From Hydractinia symbiolongicarpus (lineage: Eukaryota; Cnidaria; Hydrozoa; Anthoathecata; Hydractiniidae), in assembly GCF_029227915.1 (NCBI RefSeq), contig NC_079887.1, forward strand, positions 21,885,650 to 21,949,649: a stretch of DNA of 64,000 nucleotides. Reading direction: 5' to 3'. Below the pieces are notes generated by a model. That model had not been told where the DNA came from. It did not search any database and saw only the letters and a list, made by a program, of their open reading frames with translations. Positions within the stretch are counted from its first letter, which is position 1. Each line of letters starts with the position of its first letter. The translations under genes were made by a program, and so were the position numbers. Below are positions 22,742 to 34,037 of the stretch, in pieces.

Positions 22742-24280
22742 AGCAAAGATTTTCTGTTTTCATTAGGAAATGGTTAAAACTACATCATTCAATTTCCAAT
22801 ATTTCCTTATATTCCTCGACATCGCCTTGTCCTCTTCCCCTGAAAAGTCTTGCATCTGTTCTCAAATCTGCCAAAATCAGTGGACGTCTGTTACTAAGAG
22901 ATTCTGTCGACCCTTGTGTGTCTAAGTGCGTACCAGATTTGAAAGCTGGAAATTGGAAAGTTAGTGAGGCAGTTCTTTCGGCGGATAGTCAGCTCAATTT
23001 CAAAAGGATTTTAGGTTTGCATCAGACTGGTCGAGCTGGCTTAGGGCTCTTAGACCACAAAAATATACCACCAAAAGGCACTTATGCTTACCGAAAGCTT
23101 GTTTCCAATATCATTGGAAAAAATGAAAGCTGGAAATTGGAAAGTTAGTGAGGCAGTTCTTTCGGCGGATAGTCAGCTCAATTTCAAAAGGATTTTAGGT
23201 TTGCATCAGACTGGTCGAGCTGGCTTAGGGCTCTTAGACCACAAAAATATACCACCAAAAGGCACTTATGCTTACCGAAAGCTTGTTTCCAATATCATTG
23301 AAAAAAATGACGAAGAAATTTACCATGCCAGAGCTGTACAGTTGCATTTGCAAGGCAATTAGACGAAATGGTGCTCTTATGTGAAAAATGATTTATCTTG
23401 GAGAACAATTCTTTCACTGCCACAATGTCTAACTTCCTTTTGTATAGGGGCAACCTACGACACCCTTTCCTCTCCAACCAATCTTGTGAGATGGGGAATT
23501 GAGAAAGACAAAAGTTGCATTCTGTGCAAGAAACCATCCTCAAATGTCTCTCCCATATTGGGTGCCTGTAGGACCTCCCTTACGCAGGGTAGATACACAT
23601 ACCGTCATGACTCGGTTTTAATAGTTTTGGTTAAGGCATTAAAAGAGTTTTTGGTATCATATGAACCTCTTAAGGTTTCCAAGTGCAACGAAGTTAATTT
23701 CATTCCGGCCGGTCAATCACCATCTAAGAAGAGGCATACAAAGTCTCCAGGCTTTCTTCACCTTGGTTTCGATTGGAAAATACTGTCAGATTTAGATTCC
23801 GTTTTGGTTGTTCCACCATACATTGCAATAACACAACTACGCCCAGACGTGTTATTAATATCCAGTTCTTCCAAAACTGTAATTGTGTTAGAACTGACTT
23901 GTCCATGTGAAGAGAACACGGAATATTGGCACAAACGAAAGCTAAGCAAATATTCTTCACTTTGTTATGCTATGAAAAACAATGGATGGATCGTGCATTT
24001 CTTTGCCATTGAGGTGGGTGCAAGAGGTTTCTGTTCAGAATCAGTAAGGACCTGTTTTCGTCGCCTTGGTTTCCCTAACAAGCCTTTACGTTCCCTATTA
24101 AAATCCCTAACTTTTACCTCCATAAGTGCTTCTTTTTACATCTGGATGTCTCGAAATTCTACCACTTGGGTTGAGCCTGAAAAGGCCTCAATCATTCCTG
24201 AAGTTTCTTCTGTTACAAATATGGAATGTAAGAAATCAAAAACCCCTGAGAAAATCTCCTGCAAATCACACAAAACTTGA
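22742..24280 (+). pseudogene. USP-LINE copy C: thumb, CCHC-like finger and restriction-like endonuclease
   Basis: Starts FSVFIRKWLKLHHSISNIS just after the deletion and includes PCPLPLKSLASVLKSAKISG. A TAG at 23361 stands where copy E has Trp. Next comes a finger CILCKKPSSNVSPILGAC, where copy E has His and this copy has Pro. The RLE core follows: LRPDVLLISS (Asp), TVIVLELTCPCEEN (Glu), KRKLSKYS (Lys), then FFAIEVGARGFCSESV. That is the PD-(D/E)XK pattern common to a large family of invertebrate and fish RT proteins. The frame then shifts into the USP region near 24250. Confidence 0.82.
22941..23308 (+). repeat. 184-bp tandem duplication inside USP-LINE copy C
   Basis: GAAAGCTGGAAATTGGAAAG starts at 22941 and 23125. 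The two 184-bp units are nearly identical. Since 184 is not a multiple of three, the duplication also shifts the frame. It is absent from copies B, E and F, so it is private to this insertion. Confidence 0.92.
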
Positions 24281-24295
24281 TACAAGGTCTTCCAA

Positions 24296-25196
24296 AACAA
24301 CAGTCGCATTGCCATCTAACCCTGATTTTAGGAATAGCGGTCTAAAAAACTTCGGAAACACATGTTATGCAAACTCCATCCTACAATGTTTTTATAACCT
24401 TCCAAAAGTTAAAGAAGACATTTCTGTCAGCAAAACAACCTCAAAGTTAGGCGAAGCATTTGTAGGTGTTCTTCAAAGTTTGGCTGTTTCTAGAAGTCCA
24501 GTTGATCCCTCCCATTTTTTGCGTGCCATGAAACATCATATCTCAGCTGCGAAGGGAAGTGCATTTAATATCTTTGCTCAGCACGACGTCCCCGAGGTTC
24601 TTGAATATCTCCTACCTGGTCTGTAATTAGACTTTCCATTTCTTGGAAGTCTTTTTAGTATTGGCATCAAGACATCAACCACTTGCAATTCATGTCATAT
24701 TACCAGCTCCTCAGAAGTTATAGCACCATGCATCCAACTTTCTCTTCACCCTACGTTACAATCTTCCTCAGATAATTTCTTCGAAAGCGAGGAGTTGTCA
24801 GACACCAATGCCTACTTCTGCCATGTTTGCAACGCTCATCAAACTGCTCTAGTTGAAAAAGAGGTAGTGTCGTTCGGTTCCCATCTCATTTTACAGCTAA
24901 AACGTTCAGTGCCAACGGCCTTGTGTCAAAAATTGCCTCTCGCATTACTGCTTACCCTGGTACCCTTTCCATACCCTTTCCCCGTAGATGTAGAAGTGAA
25001 ATTTCGTGAAAATTTTCAATTAAGGGCTATTATCAACCATTGCGGCAACTTAAATAATGGTCACTACACAACCATAGCCTTCGACCAAATGGTACACAGG
25101 TGGATACATTGCAACGATAGAGCAGTAATTTTCTGTGATGACCGCCTTATTAACAGTCACGAGTCATATGTTTTCTTTTTAGAAGAGCTGAGATAA
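24296..25196 (+). pseudogene. USP-type deubiquitinase domain, copy C
   Basis: Cys box LKNFGNTCYANSILQCFYNL near 24340, then PVDPSHFLRAMKHHIS, then QHDVPEVLEYLL, then zinc pairs CNSCHIT and YFCHVCNAHQTALVEKE, then HLILQLKR, His box INHCGNLNNGHYTTIA and WIHCNDRAVIF. The catalytic Cys, His and Asn/Asp and the four zinc cysteines are all present. A stop near 24626 and at least one frameshift divide it. This is the 3' end of the retrotransposon frame, directly after the RLE. Confidence 0.88.
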
Positions 25197-25860
25197 GAAT
25201 ATTTTAACCGGAATGAGTCAGCAAGGGGGCTTGACTACACTCAGTCTTGTCTTTGGAGAGTGACGACTCCACTTATTACCACAGTCAAAAAAAAACAAAA
25301 TCAAATAAAAATTAAGTTAGCAAGGGGGTTTGATCATACTAGGTCTTGTCTTTGGAGAGTGACGACTCCACTTGTTACCCCAGATAAAAAAATAAAAATA
25401 TTAGCAGGGGGGGGGGGGGGTTTGATCACACATGATCTTGTCTTTGGAGAGTAACGACTCCACTTATTACCTGAGTTAAAAACAAAGAATAGCACAGTTG
25501 AACAGAAAGTGGTCAAAGTTAATTTTAGGAAGATAGGGATGTCTATTTTCTGCTGATGACCGTCCGCGGACCTCTTCGAGGTGACCCAGCTAGACATCCA
25601 GGGTACTTAGGTTCAGAAATATGGGTCGAAACCTACCTGCCCTTGGTTAAAGTTCTGTTCATCTTTTCAAATGTCCTTTTTATTTTATTTTTTTAATTAA
25701 TTCCTTGTAAAAAGGGAGAATTGTGCTTTTAGAGGCATATTCTCTAGAGGAGTACAACCTTCTAGCTTGTTTCCAAAGACATAACAGGTTGAGTTCATCA
25801 TTGCGGTGGCTTGCCACCTGTTTGTAAATTATTTTCTTATTATCTTTTATCGGAGTATGT
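25197..25860 (+). promoter_or_regulatory. USP-LINE 3' UTR with three tandem hairpin units and a structured block
   Basis: Units beginning AGCAAGGGGG at about 25223 and 25319, and with an expanded G run at 25403, each contain CTTGTCTTTGGAGAG then CGACTCCACTT; GGAG can pair with CTCC. The structured block from about 25533 has GGATGTCTA pairing with TAGACATCC across GTCCGCGGAC and ACCTC-TTC-GAGGT. Such ends are usually what the reverse transcriptase recognises. Confidence 0.65.
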
Positions 25861-25993
25861 AGGAAAATATTTTTTACCACTGAAGAAACGAACAAACAGG
25901 TTAATAAAGTTGAAGAAATATTTACCACTGTCAACACTTTCACGAAAAATTGATATTCAATCCTCCCAATTAGTGGATTCAGCTTACCCAATG

Positions 25994-26198
25994 AGTCTTT
26001 AATCTAGAGTTCCTTTTTACAAATACAGTTTTGTCAAAATCATAATTACTCAAATTTAATTCAACTTATTCAACAGCGGGATCATCCCTCTCGATAGTCT
26101 TTAATCTAGAGTTCCTTTTTACAAATACAGTTTTGTCAAAATCATGATTACTCAAATTTAATTCAACTTATTCAAAAGCAGGATCATCCCTCTCGATA
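25994..26198. repeat. Tandem duplication, two 103-bp units
   Basis: GTCTTTAATCTAGAGTTCC starts at 25994 and 26097. The units differ at a few positions. Confidence 0.9.
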
Positions 26199-27487
26199 GG
26201 TACATTTAATTTTTCTCTTTTTACAACTTGTTGATAAAGCCAGTAAAAAAATCCACTTGACGGAGTAACGATGAAAAAGATCCATTATTTGAATTTTGAT
26301 GACGTGAACAATGACCTTTCGCTACCCCAACAATATGTTTTAAAAACATTTCACCCGTTACCTCTACTTTACAGAGCTTAAAACGCTGACGAAGAAAATC
26401 TATAGGATTATATGTTTTTGACGAATGGTTAAGGAGATAAGAGGATTAAAAATGTTTGTTGACGTCAAGGACCTACAAAAGTACAAAAACGTTGCATTCA
26501 TGTTGCCTTTATCGTATAGAGCTTGAAACGCTGATCAGGGAATTGTATAGTATCATGTACTTTTGACAAACAGTTACAGAGATGTTAGGGTTTTAATGTT
26601 TTTATGACGTCATCAACCCTGACATGACGTCAGTTATCTCCAACCATTTCCAAGTTTTTTAGCCTTAAACTTAAAAGTGCAACGTAATAATTTCACTATT
26701 GTTATTTAATCACGTCAGTGTAAATACATTTACGCCGTGCCGTAACGTCTATGCAGTTAAAAATTAAGAAATACTTTTTCGGCGATTTCACAGAAAATTT
26801 CGGCCACATCAAAGGTCTTTAAATAACCTTTAAACTTCAATAACTCTGCAACCGTTTTTCAAAAGTACATAATCCTATACACAGACACTTAGTATTCTGG
26901 CGCACAGATCGTTGCCTGCTTTTCTTTTTGTACCTACGAATTCCTTATGAATTTCTTTAAAATTCATTCGGTTAAGGATATTCACTGTATAATAAGTTTT
27001 ATTTATTTCATGTACTCTTTGATTTAGTTTGAATCGCTTGTTTTTATTGTTTGTCTTCTGTGCACAATTATTTGTATTCGTAGTTTGTTTTTCTTGGTAC
27101 TTGTGTACTCTGTTACTTTTATGTTAGTCAAAGTGGTCAATGTATATTTCGCCAAATCCTCGCAACAAGGAAGATTTCAGATTAATTCGGAATCTTCAGA
27201 GGGTACAACCTCTACATAGCCATAACCACCCGTCCTTGGACAAGTATTATCATTACAGCTTGCTGTTTTGTCACCTTATTATCATAGATAATTGATAAAG
27301 CCCGTAGAAAAATTTACTTTATGCAGGATTACAATGGAAAAGAACCTCTATTTGAATTTTAATGACATCGGCAGTAAAAAGTTTGAAACTTGTTTTCGCG
27401 TTGCCTCTGATGTGCAGAGTTTAAAGCGCAGATTAAGAAAATGTATATGATCATGTGCTTTTGGCGGAAAGTTAAGGATTAAGTTAA
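26199..27487. repeat. Non-coding region of diverged repeated modules
   Basis: Loosely repeated phrases recur. TTGATAAAGCC(A/C)GTA occurs at 26233 and 27293; (C/T)ATTTGAATTTTRATGAC near 26288 and 27350; GCTTRAA(A)CGCTGA at several places. Some lie in opposite orientation near 26830. It looks like an old non-autonomous transposon or diverged satellite. No coding signal is visible. Confidence 0.4.
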
Positions 27488-27522
27488 TCTATCTATCCAT
27501 CCATCCATCCATCTATCTATAT
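27488..27522. repeat. Microsatellite (ATCT/ATCC)n
   Basis: Run of ATCT and ATCC tetranucleotides. Confidence 0.9.
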
Positions 27523-27599
27523 GTAATTTTTTGAGCTGAAGGCGCCAGCAAAAATGTTGCAAAGTAATTATTAAGTAAGTTTGTTTTTTTTTTAGTAAA

Positions 27600-30014
27600 A
27601 AATATTAAAAAAGGTGAACATCATCGAGGCCCAATAATTGGGAGATACATTGAAGATGCTCAAGCCCGCAAGAGCTTTTCTAAGAGAAAAAACGTAAGTA
27701 TATATATAAAATATGTTTTTTTGTTCATTGTTCCTCTGTGTCATCAGCCTCTTATTTTCTAACATTTCGTAAACCTCATAGAAGAACTTTATGTAATCAA
27801 CTTTTTTCTTATTTTTGACAGTTTTCATATAAATTTCCTCTTGTAATTCTTCCTTTTCGACAGAGAGTAAGGACTTTTTTTAAATATGCAAACTTCGAAT
27901 TCAGTGATAGATTTCTTTTCCATCTTGTTGCCCTCTTGTTCTTTTTCCATTGTGACATAAACCGGCATGAGTTTGATCGATTCACTCTTCACTCTAGCAT
28001 TGATAAAAATATATCGTGTTTGCTTTCGCAATATTAGAGAAATTGATCAAATCGCTAGACAAAAAAACAAGCTTACCACGTTCAAACCGTCAATATTGCG
28101 AAACACACGAAGCCACTGATCATCACCAGGAATTCCTGCCATTTTTAAACAAGATTTTGATTCTTTGTTAAGTTCTTCCAGCATGGCATCTCCACCCTGG
28201 CATTTTCCAATTGTCATTGTCTTTGACCCGGATACAAACTTTCCTAAGACTTCACGCAATTCTTGTGGCATCAATATACGATCTAATGCATTGAAATAAG
28301 GTATGTTTTGGTAGATAGGATGGTTTCTTCCATAAATCAGTTGGGACAGCTTAGACGCAGTATCGTTAATTTATGCGGAGTTACACTTTCCAACGCCTAG
28401 AAAAAATAAAAATCTGTCTGTCTGTCAAACGTTAAATTGAAACTCACCTGATCGTAGCTTCATCAAAGTGTACAAATAAGTTTGGGTCGTCTTTTGCATG
28501 TATAGGAAATTAATATCGGAAATGTTTTCACACCAACCCCAATATGCCTCACAGGATAAGTATTTGAAGAATTGCGTTCTTTAATATAAGGTACAACCAG
28601 CTCCAGCATGAACGAAGTGTACAAAATTTTTAACATATGCCATAGCTTGTGATGCTTAGTGCCTTTTCTTAAATACGCCTGAGATTTTGGTGATTGGAAA
28701 CCGAGAACGATACCAATTCTTCCCATGAAGACATCCGAATTTAATTTTGTAAAAGATCTTCCTAGATTCATCTCCAGGTGTAACAATCCGCAAACGAGAA
28801 CCAGTCGAACTCACGGACATGTATCACTTTGTTTAGAATGTAGCATCTGTGGCCCTGGAAAGCAGTAATACCGTAGTAGCACGTGACGCATTCTTAACGC
28901 TTCCATACATTAATAATTATCTCCCTGATCAAATTGTATGGTAATCCATCGCACTCTACCAACAGCCACTCCCTGACGCCCGTTCCATATTGCTTAATAC
29001 CAAGAACTTTGATGATGTTATGATACCCGATGGGGTTAATAAAATCAGATTCACCTGCTTGACATTTTTTATCCGGCAAAACTGGGGTGTAATCCGCAAA
29101 CGCAAAATAGGGATCCATATTTGACTAGTTGTCAGCTGCCAACTGGCGACTTTGCTGGTCGGTATTCTCCCTTACTTCTTGCCTCCACAGTTTCGACAGA
29201 TACGGTACGTCACATATGATTCGCATCCACTTTTTGTGCATGTCTTTTGGTTTTGAATCTCTGCCTCATTTGCCAAAATTAAATCAACAAAATCAGTGGT
29301 TGAATCCTCATGTTGACTACTCACCACATCTAAACATTTCTAAATAAAAGCATCCATAGTGCTTCTGAACTGATCACTTGTAACTGTCAAAGATCGCATT
29401 GATGCTTTTTTCTGATCATCGGTAACCTTAGACATTGCCCACTCACTCGGTTGGTAGCAGCTCATCTCTTGAATTCTGCTTTTCTCGTCCAAAGTTACCC
29501 ATAGATGACTCGTTATTACACTTGTTGGAACGATGTTTGTTCCTGAAATAAGGTATGTCCTTCCTACTTTTTGGTTATTGTCAAATACCGACTTCACTAA
29601 ACCTGTTGGAAATTGGAGCTGTTCTTTACTTGCTCTTCTAGCCAATTGCAAATGTACTTGTAGGCACCACCTGGACATCTATACCCCATGAAGTTCAGAT
29701 ACGATTTACAGTTGGTGAAGGAATAACTCACCAAGTTCTCTACAAAGTGATTTGGCAAAACTAATGATGCAGTAGTATAAAATTTCAACTGCTTTTGCAA
29801 CTACTTTTACTTTTGGTATGCTGGCTGTATTAAGATGTATTTCACATATGCTACACAACAAATGCACAAGTTCCTGTGGACAGCCACGCAGCTGCTGAAT
29901 TGGGTTGTAACTATTAACTTCAGTAATAGACTTCAATTTGTCACCTGGAAGGGTTTTGATGTCACCTCTAACCATTTTATTTAATGTTTCCCCTAATGTA
30001 AGGAAATCATCCAT
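27600..30014 (-). pseudogene. Unrecognised multi-segment gene, probably of transposon origin
   Basis: Reverse-strand segments in order: DDFLTLGETLNKMVRGDIKT (29.7-30.0 kb), LVKSVFDNNQKVGRTYLISG with VPTSVITSHLWVTLD (29.3-29.7), DPYFAFADYTPVLPDKKCQ with GVREWLLVECDGLPYNLI (28.9-29.1), LHLEMNLGRSFTKLNSDVF with VFMGRIGIVLGF (28.5-28.8), and PQELREVLGKFVSG (28.0-28.3). The 'ECDGLPY' and 'HLEMN' phrases resemble uncharacterised proteins repeated in cnidarian genomes, possibly a DDE-type transposase. Breaks fall in several places. Some could be introns, but frames also end without splice signals. I cannot name the family. Confidence 0.4.
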
Positions 30015-30324
30015 GTTATTTTCGTCGTTATTATCTTCGCTTATTTCCTCATCGAGAACTACTTCTCCATCTTTTTTTTATACAATACTTCTGAAAAACA
30101 CGGTTTACATATATAATGTGTCTCTTTTTCAACCATTCCAGTTTTTAATAATTTTTCATAGTCACTATGCTTTATCTTTTTTTTCGCTTTTAAATCAATC
30201 ATTTCTTAAAAAATCCACCACGTTTTCTTTTCATCGACATATTTTTTTCGCGCTAAAAAATAAACGTGTTAGTTTCGCATTTTTATATCGTTAGGGTGTT
30301 TTATTTGCAGTAAAGTTAGTAATG

Positions 30325-30515
30325 AAGCAAACTCTACCTTGATCGGACCGCAGTCACCCCATTGTGATAGCGCAAAGCTTGGCGGGTAATCACCCGATCG
30401 AGGTAGTAAATAGCCACTCGATTGGGAGAGCAGCGCAAATTTTAAACTTTTTCACTTGCTCACTCGATCGAGGTTTTATTCTTTACCACTCTCCCGATCA
30501 GGGGAGTAAATAACT
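30325..30515. repeat. Cluster of CCGATCGG-like palindromic motifs (left)
   Basis: CACCCGATCGAGG (30391), ACTCGATTGGGAG (30416), CACTCGATCGAGG (30461) and CTCCCGATCAGGGGAG (30491) lie 25-45 bp apart. A similar cluster lies at 31485-31655. Confidence 0.7.
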
Positions 30516-30837
30516 CTATGATAATATTAAATAAGTAAATACACACACAGAGCGAAAAGGAAAGCTATAAAAACGCAACTTTAAAACATAATATATCTTC
30601 GTTTATGCAATTTTTCCGCAATTTCTTTAAAACTTAATTTTTCTAGTCCTTTCCTAAATGCTTCCACCAAGTACTCCAAAGTTCTTGTATAAGTCAAATC
30701 ATAGCACGCTATTTCAAATTAAATGTTACCACAGCCCCACCACCACGTCGATCAAGGCCTTTTGGATTTTTTTTGTACCCATGCATTGATTCTGGAACTT
30801 TACTGATAGTAAGGAGGAGCAACGACCAACACCTTAT

Positions 30838-30958
30838 TTCTTATTGAAGAAGAACTACTTTGTTCATCACTATACTCCCAAGCAGTGAGCGGGATTCGAT
30901 CCGCGGTCCCCAGAACTGGGAGCCGCAAACGAACCCACTACACTACGTGCGGCAATAT
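30838..30958 (-). mobile_element. tRNA-derived SINE-like element, copy 1
   Basis: On the reverse strand it starts GCCGCACGTAGTGTAGTGGG, with TAGTGTAGTGG as a polymerase III A box, and has CGGATCGAATCCCG as a B box about 45 bases on. A copy with few differences lies at 54627-54743. An 11-bp inverted repeat, GTTCATCACTA and TAGTGATGAAC, brackets the tRNA-like part here. The acceptor ends do not pair well, so this is a tRNA-like element and not a functional tRNA. Confidence 0.7.
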
Positions 30959-30980
30959 GTTAGTGATGAACTCAGATAGT

Positions 30981-31253
30981 TTATCCGGATGGTGTGTATA
31001 CATATAGCGTATACATATAGTGTGTATACCTTATTTCTTTCACATCTCCATCGTTTAGCAACTTTCTAAATAGTGTGCAAACATTCGCAAGAGCTCTTCC
31101 TACTACTTTTCCTGCAATATTCTTAACTGACACGTTACCTTTTTTTCTCGTAATAATTTCGTGCATTTCAGTTGGAATATCTTTGAGTTCTGGCATTCTT
31201 ATCAGCATTGCATCAGGATCGTAGCTGTAGTTTAATTCTTTCTCAACCAACAT
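30981..31253 (-). CDS. Small reading frame between palindrome clusters, unrecognised
   Basis: Ninety codons: MLVEKELNYSYDPDAMLIRM, then GNVSVKNIAGKVVGRALANV, then CTLFRKLLNDGDVKEI. The C-terminus runs into simple TATACGCTATAC sequence and may follow a splice site (CATCCGGATAAAC side). It could be the first exon of the broken gene to its left, since both read leftwards. No domain recognised. Confidence 0.35.
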   Translation of the reverse strand: MLVEKELNYSYDPDAMLIRMPELKDIPTEMHEIITRKKGNVSVKNIAGKVVGRALANVCTLFRKLLNDGDVKEIRYTHYMYTLYVYTPSG

Positions 31254-31484
31254 GGCTGGGGATGTGGTTTTACTTTAAACTTGTGATAGCATTTAATGTT
31301 TGAATTCACAATGCTTACAATCTTCATGTTCGTGTTCAACCTACCACAGCATACAAAATTTTAAACGTGAGCCATGAAAGAAGAATAAATAGGTTAATAG
31401 TGTATTGACTTCACATACGAAGTCAAATTATAAGTAATTAATTGCGTTTATGGTGTAGTACGATAGTCAAAAACTAAAGAAGGA

Positions 31485-31655
31485 ATGGTACCTCCATCGG
31501 GTGATAGTCACTAATGGGTGATTTGAAGCACAAAACATGTAATCACCCGATCGGGGTCGTAATATTTACCGCCAGTTATGACTCACTCGATCGGGTGGCC
31601 CTTAAAAATTGCCGCCGATCGGGGAACAGTCACCCGATCGGGGAAATATCCCGTG
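31485..31655. repeat. Cluster of CCGATCGG-like palindromic motifs (right)
   Basis: CACCCGATCGGGG (31544), CACTCGATCGGGTGG (31583), CCGATCGGGG (31615) and CACCCGATCGGGG (31631). With the left cluster it brackets about 1 kb. Confidence 0.72.
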
Positions 31656-32379
31656 CTTTTTACGTATGCAACAATATTTTTGCGCATGACAGAATTGTGT
31701 TTCGAGAAATTAAGTATCTTTATTACATATGTGGAAAAATATGCCTGACTACCATAGTTAATTTAAAAAAGTCCAATCAATTCACGAAGAAAACTTAAGG
31801 TAAGGGTCCGGCACGTATTTTGAAGTCATTTCTTGGAAAGGAAATTTGAAATTTCGCGATAGAAAAGTGGAGACACTGTCAGGGGTCACATTACCAAAAA
31901 ATATAAACTGAATTATCTTTTTGGCATTTTACGTTACATGTGTACTTAGTATACTCCCGTTAACTCGAACCTCCAAGGGGCCGGGAAAATTAGTTTGACT
32001 TAATGAATGTTCGACTTAAGCGAAGCTCCCGTTGGTGGAACTTTAGGAAAAACAAGATAATAGTTCGAGCTATTTTTCTTTTTTTAAAAAAACTATTAAA
32101 GTATCACATTTTGTATAGTCAAAGATTACTGATTTGGATAATAATCTCAAGTATCCACTTGTTTCAATTTGGAGGTTAACTCATTCTGTCCAATTGTGTC
32201 AAGTTGTTGAATACATTAGTGTGCACTCACCATTTTCAATGAACAGCATGTACTCGCGCAAGAACTCCAATGCTCGGTGAACGTATCAGATTTGGGACAA
32301 CTTGGTTGAATATGTGAAGTATAATTATCGCTTTATTCCGTTGAATGATCATCTCAATCTAGGATGTCTAATAAAATTT

Positions 32380-33665
32380 CGTCATCGGTGATAACTCGTT
32401 CCGTGTTTATGACAGAGTCATCAGCAGATACAATGTCAGCAGCAATGATTCCTTCGGGAAAAAATCGGGCACGTGAAGAAAAACTTGTCCAACTGATCCT
32501 GCAGATTTTTGAAAGGATCATCAGCCTCTGAAAAAGATTTGGCTTGCTTTTCTTTCGAAATACCAGCTTTTGTGAAGCAGTTAATAACCGTTTCTTTTTT
32601 AACTTTTTCCCATGCTACGTCAAGCATTCGCATTGCATTCAATATATAAAATTCAGGAAGTGGTTTGTTCTTCTCTATGGCATCAATTACTTGTCGGACA
32701 GACAATGACTTGTAGTAAGCTTCTGAGGTCGTATGACACCCTGATCTATTGCCTGAAGCTTTAAGGTCGTGTTTGGTGGCAGGAAAATTAAATCGACTGA
32801 TACAGGTTATCAATTGATGGTTGGGTCGGACAATTATCAACCACTATATATATTTTTTCCTTCTGCAGTGAAACGTCGATCTATTTCTCGGATCCATTCT
32901 TCAAACAACATGCTATCCATTTAGCTTTTGTTTTGACTGTCATAGCGACATGGTAAATGCTTTATATTCTTTAAACATCGTGGGGATTTGACTTTCCAAT
33001 GATAAACATTGGCAACTTTTTCCCCGCTGCATTAGCCGCTGCTAATCCTGTAAGTCGAAGCTTACTGTGCTTACCACCAACGCATCTTTCATCCTTGAGG
33101 TGTAGAGATTTATCTAGCTGAGCACGATAAAACAAACCAAACTCGTCTGCATTATAGATCTGGTTGAGTTCATACTTAGCTAGAATGGTTAGCAACTTTG
33201 TTTCTGCCCAAGACGCAGTCATTTCATCGGTACACGCGTTTCCTTCACCAGAGACCTTTTTGAAAGATACATTGTAACGCTTTTTTAAACGGTCAAGCCC
33301 ACCATCTGAAGCTTAAAAATTATCAATGCTCATTTTTTCAGCAAATTCTTTAGCTTTAGTTTTATTATTAAATCTGAAACAGCCACATCTCTGCGTCGAA
33401 CAGTTAAGAGCCATTTGAAAATAGCTTGATCTAAATTTTCATAGCTGCCTGCTTTCAGTCTCTGACGCTTCGTGTTTTTTCCTTTTTTAGCCGCTTCGAA
33501 TATTTTATCTTTGTTTTTTATCCAGGTAGATAGCGTGTTTTTGAGTATGCCATACTTTGCAGCAACTTGTAATTTGGATTTGCCTTCTTTTACTTTCTTT
33601 AATGCTTGATGTTTATCTTTAATGGATTTTGTGTTAAGTTTACGTTTACTCGCAATTGTTGCCAT
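32380..33665 (-). pseudogene. Tigger/pogo transposase
   Basis: Starts at MATIASKRKLNTKSIKDKHQ with the Psq-type helix-turn-helix (LQVAAKYGILKNTLSTWIKN). Next come a CENP-B-type second domain, then in other frames GGLDRLKKRYNVSFKKVSGE, YNADEFGLFYRAQLDKSL (first catalytic Asp), FIIGKSNPHDV, VVDNCPTQPSI (second Asp), and FLPPNTTLKLQAIDQGVI (third Asp, DDD triad). The catalytic residues survive but stops and frameshifts near 33320, 32970 and 32840 break the gene. The end is LDILD near 32380. It would cut and paste the element at TA targets. Confidence 0.87.
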
Positions 33666-34037
33666 GATGAAAATTACTTGTATGAAAATTCTGCAGCTTA
33701 GATTATAACAGACGCAAGTTCTAAGCAAATAAAAACATTTGATAATGATATTTCGAACCTTTTTACGAACGTTTTCATTATTTTATAACTTACAACTTAC
33801 AAATTCAAATACAGTGGAATCCCGTTAAAGCGGACACCCTCTAAAGCGGACACTACCACTTGGAACGGACTGATTTTAAGTCAAACTCTTACAAAAAACT
33901 CTCTATAAAACGGACACTCGTTAAAGCGGACGATTTATTTTGCACCAAATGAATATTTTCCCTATAAAGACTCCCTGTAAGGCGGACAGTACAAAACAAA
34001 AAATGGAAACAAAGATTTTGCAACGAAATTTTTATTC

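Larger units (their letters stand above)
21300..25860 (+). mobile_element. USP-LINE copy C (RT, RLE, USP and 3' UTR)
   Basis: The most complete copy in extent. It runs from N-terminal sequence upstream of the RT through RT, CCHC-like finger, RLE and USP to a 3' UTR with three tandem hairpin units and the structured block. It is inactive: several frameshifts, a deletion between the FMDD box and the thumb compared with copies B and F, and a 184-bp internal duplication. Confidence 0.88.

Noticed and set aside
25533-25640. 3' UTR block as a hammerhead ribozyme because it contains CTGATGA
   Set aside because: No GAAA and stem III follow at the required distance. Only the 7-base match is present.
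30838-30958. Functional tRNA gene
   Set aside because: A and B boxes are good but the acceptor arms do not pair and the anticodon loop lacks U33. It also recurs with a non-tRNA tail, so it is SINE-like.
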